DNA of 64,000 nt from Streptomyces sp. NBC_01224 (lineage in GTDB: Bacteria; Actinomycetota; Actinomycetes; Streptomycetales; Streptomycetaceae): assembly GCF_036002945.1 (NCBI RefSeq), contig NZ_CP108529.1, positions 3,534,001 to 3,598,000 on the forward strand, read 5' to 3'. The notes beneath the pieces are model-generated. The model was not told the DNA's origin. It did not search any database and was given only the letters and a program-made list of their open reading frames with translations. Both the position numbers and the translations under genes were made by a program. Positions 51,858 to 60,591 of the stretch are shown here, piece after piece (position 1 is the stretch's first letter; every line of letters begins with the position of its first letter).

Positions 51858-53242
51858 TGTCCGGCATGTACACCGCGCCGGTCGGCCGGTCCACCACCCA
51901 GATCTTCTCCGCGTGCACGCAGTACGCCGCCGCCACACTCGTCGCGGCATTGCGCGCGGGCCAGTTCGGTCCGCGCTCGGAGCACCGGCGCATCCTCGTC
52001 GTGAGCGACACCTCGCCTTCTCCCGAACTGGGCACACCGCTCCATCGCAGGCCCGGATTCGAGAAACTGGAGTCCGAATTCGACACGGTGCATTCCTGGA
52101 ACGACTTCATCCGGCCGTTCCACCCGGCGGGCTGGTCGCCCCGGGAACAGGACGCCTCGCTGTGGGAGCGGGCTGTACGCCGGGCGTGGCACCTCGGCGA
52201 CGAACCGGTCGAGATCGCCTGCGAGTCCATCCAGGCCAACCCCTCCCAGGCCCTCGCGGTGATCTTCGGCGACAGCCCGGTGCACATCTACGCCGACGGG
52301 CTGATGAGCTACGGGCCGACCCGCAGCAAGCTCGACCAGCTGGTCGGCACCCGCATCCGCCGGCTGCTCCACCTGGACCTGGTGCCGGGCCTGCGGCCGC
52401 TGCTGCTCACCGAGTTCGGCGTCGCGTCGGAGATCGTACCGACCGATGTCTTCCTGAAGGTGCTGGACGAGCTCGCCGGATCGGCGGACGTCCCCGGCCC
52501 CGACGGCGGCCCCGCCCCGGCCCTGCTGCTCGGCCAGTACCTCTCCACGCTGGGCATTCTCACGCCCCAGCAGGAGGAGGACCTGCATGCGCGGATGCTG
52601 CGCGGCGCCGTCGCCCTCGGCCACACCCGGGTCGTCTTCAAGCCGCACCCCAGCGCGCCCGCCCACTGGGCGCGGTCGCTGGAGCAAGAGGCGGAACGGC
52701 TCGGCGCCGACCTCACCGTTCTCGACAGCCCGGTCCTCGCCGAGACGCTGTTCGAAACCATGCGTCCTGCCCTGGTCGTCGGCTGCTTCTCCACCGCGCT
52801 GCTGACGGCCGCCTCGTTCTACGGGCTCCCGGTCGCCCGCGTCGGCACCGGCCCCCTGCTGGAACGGCTCGCCCCGTACCAGAACAGCAACCGCATCCCG
52901 CTGACGATCGTCGACGCGCTCCTGCCCGACCTGGAGGACCCGTCCGCGGTCACCGGCTGGTCACTGCCCTCCGCCGAAGAGGTCCGGGGCGAGCCGACCG
53001 GCCTGCTCAGCGCGGTCGGCTACGCCATGCAACCGCAGATCCAGGCCGCGCTGCGCCCTGAGGCCGAGCGGTATCTCACAGGGCACCGCGACAACCTCTG
53101 GCGATACTTCAAACGGCGTCGGCTGACCGCGCTGGGGCTGCCCGGAGCCCTACCCGCACAGCTCGCGTTCATCCCGCACAACGCGACGGTGCGCCGGATC
53201 GCCCGCAAGGCCCGCACCCTGAAGCGGGCGGCGGCGGGCTGA
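51857..53242 (+). CDS. Polysialyltransferase-family glycosyltransferase
   Basis: 461 residues, GT-B-like. Key parts are TQIFSACTQYAAATLVAAL at the start, IFGDSPVHIYADGLMSYGP, LLLGQYLSTLGILTPQQEE, FKPHPSAP (the HP motif binding CMP) and VGCFSTALLTAASFYG (the Ser-Thr pair). These are the signatures of alpha-2,8-polysialyltransferase-family proteins. A basic tail ends the chain (IRRKA RTLKR-like). Coupled to the GT2 gene by a one-base overlap. With the paralog at 45970-47025 it suggests a polymer with two nonulosonate linkages. Confidence 0.88.
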   Translation: MSGMYTAPVGRSTTQIFSACTQYAAATLVAALRAGQFGPRSEHRRILVVSDTSPSPELGTPLHRRPGFEKLESEFDTVHSWNDFIRPFHPAGWSPREQDASLWERAVRRAWHLGDEPVEIACESIQANPSQALAVIFGDSPVHIYADGLMSYGPTRSKLDQLVGTRIRRLLHLDLVPGLRPLLLTEFGVASEIVPTDVFLKVLDELAGSADVPGPDGGPAPALLLGQYLSTLGILTPQQEEDLHARMLRGAVALGHTRVVFKPHPSAPAHWARSLEQEAERLGADLTVLDSPVLAETLFETMRPALVVGCFSTALLTAASFYGLPVARVGTGPLLERLAPYQNSNRIPLTIVDALLPDLEDPSAVTGWSLPSAEEVRGEPTGLLSAVGYAMQPQIQAALRPEAERYLTGHRDNLWRYFKRRRLTALGLPGALPAQLAFIPHNATVRRIARKARTLKRAAAG

Positions 53243-53421
53243 CCCGCCCTGCCGTCGGACGAGGTGGTCAGCGGGCCGTCCGTGCTCCGCCGCCGCGATG
53301 ACGGCGATCCTCCGGCCGTCCCCGGCACGGCAGCAGCCCGGCCGTCCGTCCGCCGAGCGGCCCGGGGCGGCCGGTTCCAGATTCCACACGTCCCGGTCCG
53401 TTCCGGGAGAGGAGCATCACC

Positions 53422-54603
53422 GTGGCCGAAGCGCCCACGAAAACCCGGTCCGCTGCGGCTGCCGCGATACCCGCCCCGTCCGCACCCCCCGCCCCGCGCA
53501 ATCCGCGCTCCGGCGCGGGCGCAGGCCGGATGCGGGCGCTGGACGGACTGCGCATCCTGGCCGCCCTCATGGTCTGCCTGTACCACTTCGCGGGGAAGGA
53601 CGGCCCGGTCGCCCAGTCCTGGGGGCAGTCGCCGGGCCAGATGTTCCCGACCCTCTCCCAGGCGGCCGTCTACGGCTGTCTCGGCGTGCAGTTCTTCTTC
53701 GTCATCAGCGGCTTCGTCATCTGCATGAGCAGCTGGGGGCGCTCGCTGGGCGACTTCTTCCGGTCCAGGGTCGCCCGCCTCTACCCGGCGTACTGGGCCG
53801 CGATCATCCTCGTGACGGCGGCCGCGATCGTCCTGCCGGTCGTCGTGAGACCACTGCGCTCGGACGAACTGCTGCTCAACCTGACGATGCTGCAGCAGCC
53901 CATGGGCGCGGACCGGGTGCTGGGCGTGTGCTGGACGCTCTGGGTCGAGCTGCGCTTCTACGTGCTGTTCGCGCTCTTCGTCGTCTGGCGCGGCGTCACC
54001 TACCGCAGAGTGGTGACCTTCTGCTGCCTGTGGACGTTCGCGGGGGTGCTCGCCCGGGTCGCCCAGACCCCGCTGACGGACGAACTGGTCATGCGCGACC
54101 ACGCGCCGTTCTTCATCGGCGGCCTGGCCCTGTACCTGATCCACCGGTACGGCAGCGACCTGCTGCTGTGGGGAATCGTCGTGATGAGCTTTCTCCTCGG
54201 CCAGCGCTACTCCGTGACCGCGCTCTGGCACCCGGGCATGGACGGCGACTTCCACCGCTCCCCGTACGTGATCCAACTGATCGTCGCCGCCGCCTTCCTC
54301 TCGGTCGCAGCGGTGGCGCTGGGGTGGCTGCGCTGGGCGAACTGGCGCTGGCTCACGGTCGCCGGCGCCCTGACCTACCCGTTCTACCTGGTGCACGAAC
54401 ATCTCGGCTGGTTCGCCATCCGGATCCTGCACCGCGGCTGGGGCCTGCCCCCGGTCCCCACACTGTTCGGCGCGGTCGGCTCGCTGCTGATCCTCGCCTG
54501 GCTGATCCACCGGTACGTGGAGAAGCCGGTCGGCCCGCGCCTGAAGCGAGCCATGACCACCCAGAGCGCCCGGTTGCACGCGGCGTTGCGCCTGGGGGCG
54601 TGA
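53422..54603 (+). CDS. Membrane acyltransferase (acyltransferase family 3)
   Basis: 393 residues with a ~35-residue Ala/Pro cytosolic start and ten membrane segments. Motifs: RMRALDGLRILAALMVCLYHF with the catalytic His, GVQFFFVISGFVI, SRVARLYPAYW, WTLWVELRFYVLFAL, and RYVEKPVGPRLKR at the end. Such proteins O-acetylate or otherwise acylate cell-surface sugars. GTG 53422 with GAGAGGAG upstream. Same strand as the GT2 and polysialyltransferase genes, 179 bases after them, so it likely decorates the same polymer. Confidence 0.9.
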   Translation: MAEAPTKTRSAAAAAIPAPSAPPAPRNPRSGAGAGRMRALDGLRILAALMVCLYHFAGKDGPVAQSWGQSPGQMFPTLSQAAVYGCLGVQFFFVISGFVICMSSWGRSLGDFFRSRVARLYPAYWAAIILVTAAAIVLPVVVRPLRSDELLLNLTMLQQPMGADRVLGVCWTLWVELRFYVLFALFVVWRGVTYRRVVTFCCLWTFAGVLARVAQTPLTDELVMRDHAPFFIGGLALYLIHRYGSDLLLWGIVVMSFLLGQRYSVTALWHPGMDGDFHRSPYVIQLIVAAAFLSVAAVALGWLRWANWRWLTVAGALTYPFYLVHEHLGWFAIRILHRGWGLPPVPTLFGAVGSLLILAWLIHRYVEKPVGPRLKRAMTTQSARLHAALRLGA

Positions 54604-55094
54604 GCAGGGGCGTAACGGGGTGGCCGTGCCGACGGGGGCGCCTGACCGGCGGACACCCTGGACTGAGCTCCCGGCGCCGAGAACGACGACCCCGACAAGG
54701 ACCCGCGCGCGGCACCGACGGCACCATCCACAACACCGGCGAGACCACCCAGGGCAGTGGCATCTGGCGCCCCTGGCAGCAGCCGTCGTCCGAGGCCGCC
54801 GCCACCGTGCCGACCACCTTCACCTACACCACCAGCAACGGCCCGACCTGGGCCTACACCTTCCGTACCGCCGACAACCAGACCCGCATCTACCAGGTCC
54901 AGCCGAGCTTTGCGCGCACCGCCGCAAGCACCGCGCAGGACGCACCCCGGTTCCAGGCCCGGGCCCTGCCCAAGCCGTCCGACAACTGATCCGAGGCGTG
55001 GGGGCGGGGCCGAGAGGGCGGCGCCGCCCCCGTCCTGACCGTCTGTGCCGGGACGCGGTGGCCCGCAGCTACCCGTTCGGCCCGCACCCGCAGA
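54604..55094. other. Gap with coding remnants only
   Basis: 491 bases between the acyltransferase gene and an oxidoreductase fragment. It contains one strongly coding-looking remnant without a start (54670-54989) and no intact gene, promoter or terminator I can support. Confidence 0.55.
54670..54989 (+). pseudogene. Orphan 3' coding remnant, family unknown
   Basis: About 105 codons ending in TGA at 54989 with almost every third base G or C, so the frame was once translated. It reads TDGTIHNTGETTQGSG, WRPWQQPSSEAAATVPTTF, YTTSNGPTWAYTFRTADNQ, RIYQVQPSFARTA. The aromatic, Thr/Gly-rich pattern suggests a secreted beta protein's C-terminal end. No start codon with a ribosome site and no family recognized. 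Probably the remainder of a gene deleted at its 5' side. Confidence 0.45.
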
Positions 55095-55382
55095 GTGAAC
55101 GACCTGGGCAAGCGTCCAGGAGGCGTCCGCGGGCCGGGCCGGCGCCTCTTCGACATCTTCCGCGGCCCGCACTTCACGCTGCCGGCGGTCGGCACGGACA
55201 CCGAACTCCCGGCGTCCGGCGGCGACCTGGTCCGCGTGCGCCGCACGGAAGCCTACGAGGCTTACGGAAAGGGCCTGTTCCTCATCCGCCCCGACGACTG
55301 CACCGGCTGGGCGGGCAAGGACACCTCGGGCCTGGCCGCGTACCTGGCCCCGCTCGGCGTCGCCGCGGCCGCACACCGCTGA
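55095..55382 (+). pseudogene. C-terminal fragment of an FAD-dependent aromatic monooxygenase gene
   Basis: 95 codons: PGRRLFDIFRGPHFTLPAVG, LVRVRRTEAYEAYGKGLFLIRPDDCTGWAG, AAYLAPLGV. This is the thioredoxin-like C-terminal domain of PheA/TfdB/MhpA-type flavin hydroxylases, which normally follow ~400 residues of FAD and substrate domains, absent here. The stop lies within a 22-base repeat copied from the end of the neighbouring lysE-type gene, so the true end may also be lost. Inactive. Confidence 0.7.
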
Positions 55383-55431
55383 GCGAGAGCTTCGCCGCGG
55401 TCACACGCTGCTGAGCGAGAGCTTCGCCGCG
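55378..55431. repeat. 22-base direct repeat at a junction
   Basis: Two identical 22-base copies (55378-55399 and 55410-55431) separated by 10 bases. The second is the 3' end of the LysE-type gene; the first supplies the stop region of the monooxygenase fragment. This fits a recombination or insertion scar. Confidence 0.8.
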
Positions 55432-56066
55432 AACCCCAGGAACAGCAGACCGGCCGCCGAAGTGGCTCCCGCCGACAGCCGCTTGCGGCGGCGGAACGCG
55501 GCGGACAGGCGGGTGCCGCCGAATATCAGCATCGACAGATAGAGGAAGCTGGCGATCTGCAGCAGGGTGCCCAGCACCAGGAAGGACAGCGCCGGGTAGG
55601 CGTAGCCGGGGTCGACGAACTGCACGAAGAACGAGATCAGGAACAGGATCGCCTTCGGGTTGAAGAGGCTGACCACCAGCGCCCGCCGGTACGGCCGCTC
55701 CATCGCCGCGGCGGTCTCGGCTCCGGCGCTCTCCTCGGTCAGCTCGGCCATCCGCCGGTGCCGCTCGCGCCACATGGTCACCGCGGCCCGCAGCATGCCG
55801 ATCGCCAGCCAGGTCAGATAGCCCGCACCCGCGAACTTGACGACGGCGAACAGCACCGGCGTCGTCTGCAACAGCGACGAGGCCCCCAGCGCGGACAACG
55901 TCATCAGCACGGTGTCCCCGGTCCACACCCCGGCCGCCGCCACATAGCCGGTCCGCACACCGCGCCGGGCGGCGACGGACAGCACGTACAGCGAATTCGG
56001 CCCCGGCAGAAGAACGATCAGCACCAGGCCGGCGAGATAGGTCGGAAGATCGGTGACACCCAGCAT
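55401..56066 (-). CDS. LysE-family amino acid exporter
   Basis: 221 residues, six membrane segments: LPTYLAGLVLIVLLPGPNSLYVLSVAARRGVRTG with the family's PGPN motif, TLSALGASSLL, AGAGYLTWLAIGML, SLFNPKAILFLISFFVQFV with the conserved NPK, then two C-terminal helices. ATG 56066 is chosen since the first helix begins at once. Closest in style to LeuE/RhtB exporters. Single gene; its last codons are repeated at 55378-55399. Confidence 0.9.
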   Translation of the reverse strand: MLGVTDLPTYLAGLVLIVLLPGPNSLYVLSVAARRGVRTGYVAAAGVWTGDTVLMTLSALGASSLLQTTPVLFAVVKFAGAGYLTWLAIGMLRAAVTMWRERHRRMAELTEESAGAETAAAMERPYRRALVVSLFNPKAILFLISFFVQFVDPGYAYPALSFLVLGTLLQIASFLYLSMLIFGGTRLSAAFRRRKRLSAGATSAAGLLFLGFAAKLSLSSV

Positions 56067-56124
56067 GAAACGGAGTGTCGCACGCGGGTACGACACTCCG
56101 TTCGGGGGGTTCGGGGAAATCCGG

Positions 56125-56466
56125 TCAGGCCTCGTCGCCGTCGAGGAGGCGGTCCACCGAGAGCTTCATCTCGACACCGACCACGTCCGGCACGGTGAAC
56201 GACGTCCCGCGCTTGTGGGGCACCTTGTTCTTGTACTCGCCGCCCCGCGGGTCACTGCAGAGCAGCACCTGGTCATGCTTGCGATCGGCCACGACGTAGA
56301 CCGGAATGCCCGCCTGGGCGTAGTCCTCGACCTTGGGGCCGAGGTCGTCCGCCCAGTTGGTCGAGGTCACCGCCACCACCATGCGGAAGGCATGGGCGGC
56401 GTAGCAGTTCTTCATGACATGAGCGTCCTTGATATCGGCCTCGACAACCGACAGGTCAGAGCTCAT
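56125..56466 (-). CDS. Truncated Uma2-family (DUF820, restriction-endonuclease-fold) protein
   Basis: 113 residues, while Uma2 proteins have about 185-200. The part present covers LSVVEADIKDAHVMKNCYAAHAFRMVVAVTSTNWADD, then KVEDYAQAGIPVYVVADRKHDQVLLCSDPRGGEY, the core with the PD-(D/E)xK-like acidic and Lys positions. The N-terminal ~70 residues are missing, and the usual Glu of 'VVEVTS' is Ala (MVVAVTS), so nuclease-like activity is doubtful. Uma2 genes are abundant in Streptomyces and of unclear role. Possibly a pseudogene. Confidence 0.65.
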   Translation of the reverse strand: MSSDLSVVEADIKDAHVMKNCYAAHAFRMVVAVTSTNWADDLGPKVEDYAQAGIPVYVVADRKHDQVLLCSDPRGGEYKNKVPHKRGTSFTVPDVVGVEMKLSVDRLLDGDEA

Positions 56467-56517
56467 CCGGGGCCATGGACATTCAGCGAGAGATCACTCC
56501 CGCGGGCGGACATCACT

Positions 56518-58098
56518 TCAGAACGCAACCGTAGGCACATAAGCCCCCCAAACCTCCCGCAGCGCATTGCACACCTCGCCCACCGTCGCCCGTGCCTTGA
56601 GGGCGTCCTTCATCGGGTACAGGACGTTGTCCGTGCCCTCGGCCGCCTTCTTCAGCCGGCCCAGCGCCTCGTCGACCACGCCCTGGTCGCGCTCGGCCCG
56701 CAGCTTCGCCAGCCGGGCCGCCTGCTGGGCCTCGATCGCGGGGTCGACGCGCAGCGGCTCGTACGGCTCCTCCTCGTCGAGCTGGAAGCGGTTGACGCCG
56801 ACCACCACACGCTCGGCACTGTCGGTCTCCAGGGCGACGCGGTACGCGCTGCGCTCGATCTCGTTCTTCTGGAAGCCGCGCTCGATCGCGTTGACCGCAC
56901 CGCCCATGTCCTCGACCTTGAGCATCAATTCCAGGGCGGCAGCTTCGACATCGTCGGTCATCTTCTCGACGACGTACGAGCCCGCGAACGGGTCCACGGT
57001 GGCCGTGACGTCCGTCTCGTACGCCAGGACCTGCTGGGTACGCAGGGCGAGGCGGGCGGACTTGTCGGTCGGGAGGGCGATCGCCTCGTCGAAGGAGTTG
57101 GTGTGCAGCGACTGCGTACCGCCGAGGACCGCGGCCAGGCCCTGGACGGCGACGCGCACCAGGTTGACCTCGGGCTGCTGGGCGGTGAGCTGGACGCCCG
57201 CGGTCTGGGTGTGGAAGCGCAGCATCAGCGACTTGGGGTTCTTCGCGCCGAACTCCTCCTTCATCACCCTCGCCCAGATCCGGCGGGCGGCACGGAACTT
57301 GGCGACCTCCTCCAGGATCGTGGTGCGGGCGACGAAGAAGAAGGAGAGACGCGGGGCGAAGTCGTCGACGTCCATGCCGGCCGCGACGGCGGTACGTACG
57401 TACTCGATGCCGTCCGCGAGGGTGAACGCGATCTCCTGCGCGGGCGAGGCCCCGGCCTCCGCCATGTGGTAGCCGGAGATCGAGATGGTGTTCCACTTCG
57501 GGATCTCGGCCCGGCAGTACTTGAAGATGTCGGCGGTCAGCCGGAGCGAGGGCCCCGGCGGAAAGATGTACGTGCCGCGGGCGATGTACTCCTTGAGGAC
57601 ATCGTTCTGGATGGTGCCGGTCAGCTTGTCCGCCGGGACGCCCTGCTCCTCACCGACCAGCTGGTACATGAGGAGCAGCAGCGCGGCGGGCGCGTTGATC
57701 GTCATCGAGGTGGAGACCTTGTCGAGCGGGATTCCGCCGAACAGGACCCTCATGTCGTCGATCGAGTCGATCGCCACCCCGACCTTGCCGACCTCGCCGG
57801 ACGCGATCGCCGCGTCGGAATCGTGGCCCATCTGGGTGGGCAGGTCGAAGGCGACGGAGAGGCCCATCGTGCCGTTGGCGATCAGCTGCTTGTAGCGGGC
57901 GTTGGATTCCGTGGCCGTACCGAAACCTGCGTACTGACGCATCGTCCATGGCCGGCCGGTGTACATCGACGGGTAGACACCGCGCGTGAAGGGGTAGGCA
58001 CCCGGCTCTCCCAGCTTGTCGTCGGGGTTCCACCCGTCGAGTGCGTCCGGCCCGTACACCGGCTCGATGGGCAGTCCCGACTCCGACTCGCGCGTCAT
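56518..58098 (-). CDS. Acyl-CoA mutase large subunit (methylmalonyl-CoA mutase family)
   Basis: 526 residues: the TIM-barrel catalytic subunit of B12-dependent acyl-CoA mutases, without the C-terminal cobalamin domain, so a small B12 subunit from elsewhere is needed. [25 protein letters not shown] is at the substrate tunnel, [17 protein letters not shown] follows, then [26 protein letters not shown] and [14 protein letters not shown]. The Tyr of SMY and the Arg of PSLR sit where methylmalonyl-CoA mutases bind the carboxylate, so a dicarboxylic acyl-CoA substrate is more likely than isobutyryl-CoA. ATG 58098 with GGGAGG upstream. Confidence 0.88.
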   Translation of the reverse strand: MTRESESGLPIEPVYGPDALDGWNPDDKLGEPGAYPFTRGVYPSMYTGRPWTMRQYAGFGTATESNARYKQLIANGTMGLSVAFDLPTQMGHDSDAAIASGEVGKVGVAIDSIDDMRVLFGGIPLDKVSTSMTINAPAALLLLMYQLVGEEQGVPADKLTGTIQNDVLKEYIARGTYIFPPGPSLRLTADIFKYCRAEIPKWNTISISGYHMAEAGASPAQEIAFTLADGIEYVRTAVAAGMDVDDFAPRLSFFFVARTTILEEVAKFRAARRIWARVMKEEFGAKNPKSLMLRFHTQTAGVQLTAQQPEVNLVRVAVQGLAAVLGGTQSLHTNSFDEAIALPTDKSARLALRTQQVLAYETDVTATVDPFAGSYVVEKMTDDVEAAALELMLKVEDMGGAVNAIERGFQKNEIERSAYRVALETDSAERVVVGVNRFQLDEEEPYEPLRVDPAIEAQQAARLAKLRAERDQGVVDEALGRLKKAAEGTDNVLYPMKDALKARATVGEVCNALREVWGAYVPTVAF

Positions 58099-58339
58099 CT
58101 GCTGTGCCTCCCGCTGAAGCTGCTCGACAAAGCTACTTACTGGTAACCAATGATTCCCGCGACGGACTGTAGCGGCGGGCACGAGACCGGTGGAGGTGCA
58201 CGGGCTGGGACCTTGCTCACAGCCCTCCCCCACGACCCTCGCCGCCGCTCTCCCCATCATGCGCGGGCTTTGGCAACCGGGCAGAGCGGGAATCCGTCCA
58301 ATGGGACACCGGAGAAACCCGGAGAAGCAGGGGGCCGAG

Positions 58340-59260
58340 ATGATACGCAGCATCACCGGAAGCACGTCACGGCGCAGGGCGCGGGTCAGGACACGGGGTT
58401 GGGCGGGGACCACGGCCACGGCGGCGCTCGCCGTTCTCGCCATGACCACCGCGACCGCCGGCTGCAAGGCACAGCCCGCCGACAGCGCGTCCGCGGCCCC
58501 GTCGTCACCGCCCCGGGCCACGGCGACCGACGACGCCAAGCCCCCGGCGGCGCAGTCGCCCTCACCGGACGCACCGTCGTCGTCCCCGAAGGCCACCGCG
58601 ACGCCCACGCCGAAGCCGGACCCGCAGGGCACGACGCTGATGGCGAGCGGTTCCGAGGGCAAGCAGGTGCGGGAACTGCAGGCCCGGCTGCGGCAGATCG
58701 GCCACTTCGACCGCTCCCCCACCGGCTACTACGGCACCGTCACGGTCGCCGCCGTCCAGTCCTTCCAGGGCAAGCGCGGCCTCTCCCGTACGGGCAGGAC
58801 GGACACCGTCACCTGGCAGAAGCTGCTCGGCATGACGCACGCGCCGACGGCCGCCGAGCTGAATCCGCCGACCACCCGGCCCGTCACCAAGCCGGACAAG
58901 CGCTGCATGACGGGCCGGGTGCTCTGCATCAGCAAGAACAGCCGGACGCTGTCATGGATGATCGACGGCCGCGTCGTCTCGTCGATGGACGTCCGTTTCG
59001 GCTCCCAGTACACGCCGACCCGCGAAGGCACCTTCTCCGTCTACTGGAAGTCACGGCACCATGTGTCGACGATCTACCACACGGCCATGCCGTACGCGAT
59101 GTTCTTCAGCGGCGGCCAGGCGGTGCACTACTCGGCGGACTTCGCGGCCCGTGGCTACAGCGGCGCCTCGCACGGCTGCGTCAATGTCCGCGACGAGGGA
59201 AAGATCGCCTCGCTCTTCGCCCAGGTGAGGACGGGCGACAAGGTCGTCGTCTACGGGTAG
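58340..59260 (+). CDS. Lipoprotein L,D-transpeptidase (YkuD) with peptidoglycan-binding domain
   Basis: 306 residues. Export signal with lipobox TATAGC ([20 protein letters not shown]), a Ser/Pro/Thr-rich wall-spanning linker, a peptidoglycan-binding domain ([30 protein letters not shown]) and a YkuD domain with [24 protein letters not shown], which holds the His and the catalytic Cys. ATG 58340; an in-frame ATG at 58301 adds 13 residues. Forms 3-3 cross-links at the outer face of the membrane. A terminator follows at 59285. Confidence 0.88.
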   Translation: MIRSITGSTSRRRARVRTRGWAGTTATAALAVLAMTTATAGCKAQPADSASAAPSSPPRATATDDAKPPAAQSPSPDAPSSSPKATATPTPKPDPQGTTLMASGSEGKQVRELQARLRQIGHFDRSPTGYYGTVTVAAVQSFQGKRGLSRTGRTDTVTWQKLLGMTHAPTAAELNPPTTRPVTKPDKRCMTGRVLCISKNSRTLSWMIDGRVVSSMDVRFGSQYTPTREGTFSVYWKSRHHVSTIYHTAMPYAMFFSGGQAVHYSADFAARGYSGASHGCVNVRDEGKIASLFAQVRTGDKVVVYG

Positions 59261-59284
59261 GGCCTGCCCGGCCGGAAGGAAAGG

Positions 59285-59323
59285 GGCGCGGACGGGACCG
59301 GGGGAACGTGTCCCGCCCGCGCC
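59285..59323. terminator. Terminator after the L,D-transpeptidase gene
   Basis: Fourteen-base arms (59285-59298 and 59310-59323) pairing with one mismatch around an 11-base loop, 25 bases past the stop. Confidence 0.75.
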
Positions 59324-59466
59324 AATGCGCTGAGCCGCAGGTACGGGGGGAACCCCGGCTCTGTGCGCTGCCGATGACCAGTCGGCTCACTCTGTACTGC
59401 GCCGTGGCCTCGAAAAACGTCACACCTGGTGGTGGACGGCTTGAAAGGGACTGGCGCGCGCGGCTC

Positions 59467-60591
59467 TCAGCCGGGTGATCCGACGGCACCGAGGGACGCC
59501 CGGTCCGCTGCCGGCGAGGAGACCGTGGTCGAGGGCGACGGCGGGGTGGTGAACCGGATCGCCGGGAGCGTGTTGGAGCCGCCGCTGTCCCCGTTCGAAT
59601 CCTCGTCGTTGCTCTGCTCGCCGTCGCTGTCGCTGCCGGGACTGTTCTGACCGTCCGCGTTCTTGGCAATCATGCGGTCGCAGAACCGGTCCAGATTGCG
59701 GGCGCCCTTCGCCAGCGCTTCGAGATACCGTCTGCGGTCGTCGTCCAGCTTGCCTTTGCGGTAGTCCCGGCAGGCCTTGAGCGTCTTGGCGTACCAGTCG
59801 CCGGAGTTGCCGTTCCCGGAGCCGTCGGGCTGCTTGCCGTTCTCGGTGCCGTTCGGGGTTCCGCTCGCGGTGCCGTCGGGCTTCCGGTTGTCGTCGCCCT
59901 TGCGGTCCTCGCCCTTGCCGGTTCTGCCGTTGTCCCGGTCACCGGTGGGGGCGGAGGGATCCGCCGGGGGTGTGGAGGGCCCCGTCTCAGGGGAGGCGGG
60001 CGGCTGTGCGGACGGGCTCTCGTCGGTGACGGCCCCCGAGCCGAGCTCCTCGGGCGTCGCCGCGGCGGAGACGGAGGTCGCCGGTACGGGGGCGTGCCCG
60101 CCGAACGGTCCGGGGAGCATCCCGGTGCTCGCGGCCACGGCCACCCCGCCGAGCGCGCAGCCCGCGAAGGAGGCGACCAGGCCGAAGCGGATGGGCCGGC
60201 TCCAGCCCAGGGAGCGGGTACGGCCGGAGCCCGCGGAGGACGAGGGGCGGTGCGGGGCGAAGCCGCCGGAGGCGGGCCGGATGTGCACCGGTTCGAGTGT
60301 GTCGGCCGGTGCCGGTTCGCCCGTCTTCTCGGCGTACCCCTTCACCTGCGGGTTCGCCGCCCGTGTCCGTGCGCGCGCGGATTGCGCGGCGGTGCGGAAG
60401 GCGGCGAGCGCCGCGGCCTCGCCCGGCAGTTCGCCGGTGGCCGGGCGGGCGGCCCGTGCGGCAGCCTCCAGCACTGCCGCGAGCCCTTCCGCTTCTGTAC
60501 GCGACTGACCGCCCACGGGATCGACCGGTTCGCCGCGGAGCAATCTCTCCGCCGCGTCCTTGTCAAGCCATTCGTAGTGCTCGTCGGCCAT
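59467..60591 (-). CDS. Single-pass membrane protein coupled to an ECF sigma factor
   Basis: 374 residues. The cytosolic N-terminal half (DEHYEWLDKDAAERLLRGEP, AAALAAFRTAAQSARARTRA) is helical and could bind the sigma factor. One membrane helix follows (IRFGLVASFAGCALGGVAVAAS), then an outside part with a long low-complexity linker rich in Asn, Gly, Asp and Lys, a short helical module with one Cys pair (LKACRDYRKGKLDDDRRRYLEALAKGARNLDRFCDRM) and an acidic tail. ATG 60591 overlaps the sigma stop by one base. It is placed like an anti-sigma factor but has no zinc motif. Confidence 0.8.
   Translation of the reverse strand: MADEHYEWLDKDAAERLLRGEPVDPVGGQSRTEAEGLAAVLEAAARAARPATGELPGEAAALAAFRTAAQSARARTRAANPQVKGYAEKTGEPAPADTLEPVHIRPASGGFAPHRPSSSAGSGRTRSLGWSRPIRFGLVASFAGCALGGVAVAASTGMLPGPFGGHAPVPATSVSAAATPEELGSGAVTDESPSAQPPASPETGPSTPPADPSAPTGDRDNGRTGKGEDRKGDDNRKPDGTASGTPNGTENGKQPDGSGNGNSGDWYAKTLKACRDYRKGKLDDDRRRYLEALAKGARNLDRFCDRMIAKNADGQNSPGSDSDGEQSNDEDSNGDSGGSNTLPAIRFTTPPSPSTTVSSPAADRASLGAVGSPG

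Noticed and set aside
58099..58722. An N-terminal extension of the acyl-CoA mutase frame of more than 200 codons
   Set aside because: The extension is antisense to the start of the L,D-transpeptidase gene and lacks mutase similarity; ATG 58098 has a good ribosome site.
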